Assembly: GCA_017694145.1 (NCBI GenBank)
Contig: JADINF010000191.1
Location: 1-14,916, forward strand
Direction: 5' to 3'
Origin: Candidatus Stercoripulliclostridium pullicola
GTDB taxonomy: Bacteria > Bacillota > Clostridia > Christensenellales > DTU072
Length of the DNA: 14,916 bases
Positions 13,757 through 14,916 of the stretch are shown piece by piece. Within the stretch, counting starts at the first letter, position 1. The number at the start of each line of letters is the position of its first letter. Made by a program: the position numbers and the translations under genes. Under the pieces are notes generated by a model that worked only from the letters and a program-made list of their open reading frames with translations, was not told the DNA's origin and made no database searches.

Positions 13757-14916
13757 CTAATCTCTTCTGAGATCGTATCCGCAGCCCGACGCTTCTCTCA
13801 ACGCCGCAGCCATAGCCGCAGCATCCGACACTTCGTCTACGGAAAGATAAACTTTGGAATCGGTCACATAGTACCAGCCTTCTTTAGCTTCGAAAACCAA
13901 CTCCGCAAGGTCGGTACAATTGTTGAAAGCCCTTCCGCTCAAAAATTTCATGTTAGCGGGTATGACTATCTTTTTAAGCGACACGCATCTCGCAAAAGCC
14001 TCCGCGGAAATAGAAACGATAGTGGAAGGCAACGTGAGTTCGGTAAGCGACGTGCAACCCGCAAAAGCGCCGCTTTCCACCCCTCTTATACCCTCCGGAA
14101 CAACTACGGAAACAAGCGCACTGCAACCGTAAAACGTATCGGCAACCACCTTGTCGAGCCCTGCGGAAAGCGTCGCCCGCTCAAGTGAAACACAGTAATC
14201 AAATACATAGAGGTTCATCCATGTTACCGAATCGGGGATAACTATTTCTTTTAACGAGTCGCAATAAGCGAAGCAATGCGATCCTATGCTTTCGAGTCCG
14301 TTCGGAAGCGTTATTTCTTCGAGAGCCGAACAATCTGCAAAAGTATAATCGTTGAGCGTTTTCAGCCCGGACGGCAAATTAATGCTTCGCAAATAGGCAC
14401 AATTATAGAAAGCGTACTCGCCTATCTCGGTAACGCTGTTCGGAATAACGCAACCCGTGAGTTCGGCGCAGTCGGCAAAGGCGTATCTGCCTATTTTAAC
14501 GATACCGTCGGGAATAGTGATCCCGGTAAGCCCGCTCCCCCTGAAAGCATAATCTTCTATTACGGTTACGCCTGAAGGAATACCTTCGGGCGAATTGAGG
14601 TAAGTAAGATTTTTGCAGTCCTCGAAAGCGGAACCGCCGATCCTGACAATGCTCTGCGGAATATATACCCCTTTCAGATCGTCGTAACCGCGGAAAGCGT
14701 TGGCGCATATTCCCGTGACGGGCAGTCCGTCATAGCTTTCGGGAATCTTCACATATCCTATTCGATAGCCACGGTTGCGGTCGTTCATTCTGACGCTGTA
14801 AGACGCATTGTCGGAGTTGAGCTCGTAGTCGAGCAAAAAGTTGAACCCGCAATCCTCACACACATACAGATAATCGTAATCGTGATTATGGTATTCCGTG
14901 ACGGCGCCGCAATCGG
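13757..14916 (-). CDS. Zinc-ribbon plus LRR_5 protein (N-terminus beyond right edge)
   Basis: The frame is open from the right window edge to TAG at 13757, about 386 codons. A GTG at 14863 is not the start, because reading upstream continues sensibly as DCGAVTEYHNHDYDYLYVC. Together with CEDCGFNF this gives a zinc-ribbon pattern, with one cysteine of the first pair beyond the edge. After a LNSDNASYSV module come about twelve LRR_5 units (for example IPDGIVKIGRYAFADC and LPNGLESIGSHCFAYC), and then a short tail ending GYDLRRD. A zinc ribbon at the N-terminus and no visible signal peptide point to a cytoplasmic protein. Such zinc-ribbon/LRR_5 proteins are common in gut Clostridia; their role is unknown. 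The shorter LRR gene follows 73 bases downstream. Confidence 0.87.
   Translation of the reverse strand, partial: DCGAVTEYHNHDYDYLYVCEDCGFNFLLDYELNSDNASYSVRMNDRNRGYRIGYVKIPESYDGLPVTGICANAFRGYDDLKGVYIPQSIVRIGGSAFEDCKNLTYLNSPEGIPSGVTVIEDYAFRGSGLTGITIPDGIVKIGRYAFADCAELTGCVIPNSVTEIGEYAFYNCAYLRSINLPSGLKTLNDYTFADCSALEEITLPNGLESIGSHCFAYCDSLKEIVIPDSVTWMNLYVFDYCVSLERATLSAGLDKVVADTFYGCSALVSVVVPEGIRGVESGAFAGCTSLTELTLPSTIVSISAEAFARCVSLKKIVIPANMKFLSGRAFNNCTDLAELVFEAKEGWYYVTDSKVYLSVDEVSDAAAMAAALREASGCGYDLRRD

Noticed and set aside
14861..14863. GTG at 14863 as start of the large LRR gene
   Set aside because: The upstream frame stays open to the window edge and completes a zinc-ribbon pattern, so the real start lies outside.
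13757..14916. Frameshift or split gene between the two LRR genes
   Set aside because: Each has its own stop, the second has a strong ribosome binding site and its own N-terminal module, so they are separate tandem genes.

Overview
The window looks like chromosomal DNA from an uncultured, gut-type member of the Bacillota (Clostridia). The signs are strong GGAGG-type ribosome binding sites, sigma-A-like promoters, moderate GC content, and paired BspA-type (LRR_5) leucine-rich-repeat genes, one with a zinc ribbon. This placement is an inference: there is no rRNA or other marker gene. Every convincing gene lies on the minus strand, so transcription runs from high to low coordinates.

From right to left: (1) 13757-14916 and 12796-13683 are two neighbouring LRR_5 genes; the first has an N-terminal zinc ribbon and is cut by the window edge. 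(2) 11728-12557 is the remnant of an ABC transporter. The start of the ATPase is joined to the last transmembrane region of an FtsX-type permease, with a frame change at the joint, yet promoter, ribosome binding site and terminator are all intact. (3) 11084-11626 (flavin-reductase-like) and 10246-11043 (calcineurin-like metallophosphoesterase) probably share a promoter at about 11662-11690. (4) 9772-10245 is a 474-base non-coding region holding inverted repeats, a 9-base direct repeat, a leader hairpin and a possible structured RNA. (5) 9771 down to 852 is a four-gene operon: TerY-like VWA protein, PP2C phosphatase, Ser/Thr kinase, and a 1588-residue DUF4011 superfamily-1 helicase. It ends in a strong terminator at 807-833. 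(6) 252-707 is a DUF523/TudS-like iron-sulfur protein with its own promoter, followed directly by the start of a membrane protein running off the left edge.

The centrepiece is the operon. VWA, PP2C and kinase in one transcript is the 'TerY-phosphorylation triad' arrangement known from comparative genomics of tellurite/stress and DNA-processing loci. Here it is directly linked to a very large helicase with two zinc ribbons and a C-terminal Vsr/MTES_1575-like nuclease fold that seems to have lost catalytic residues. The reasonable inference is a phosphorylation-controlled DNA-processing or anti-phage system: the VWA protein as scaffold, kinase and phosphatase as opposing switches, and the helicase as effector. 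Unusual parts are the kinase C-terminus (three exact 19-residue-period repeats, then a degenerate FHA-like domain) and a PP2C N-terminal extension of over 300 residues. No CRISPR array, insertion sequence, tRNA or rRNA was seen.
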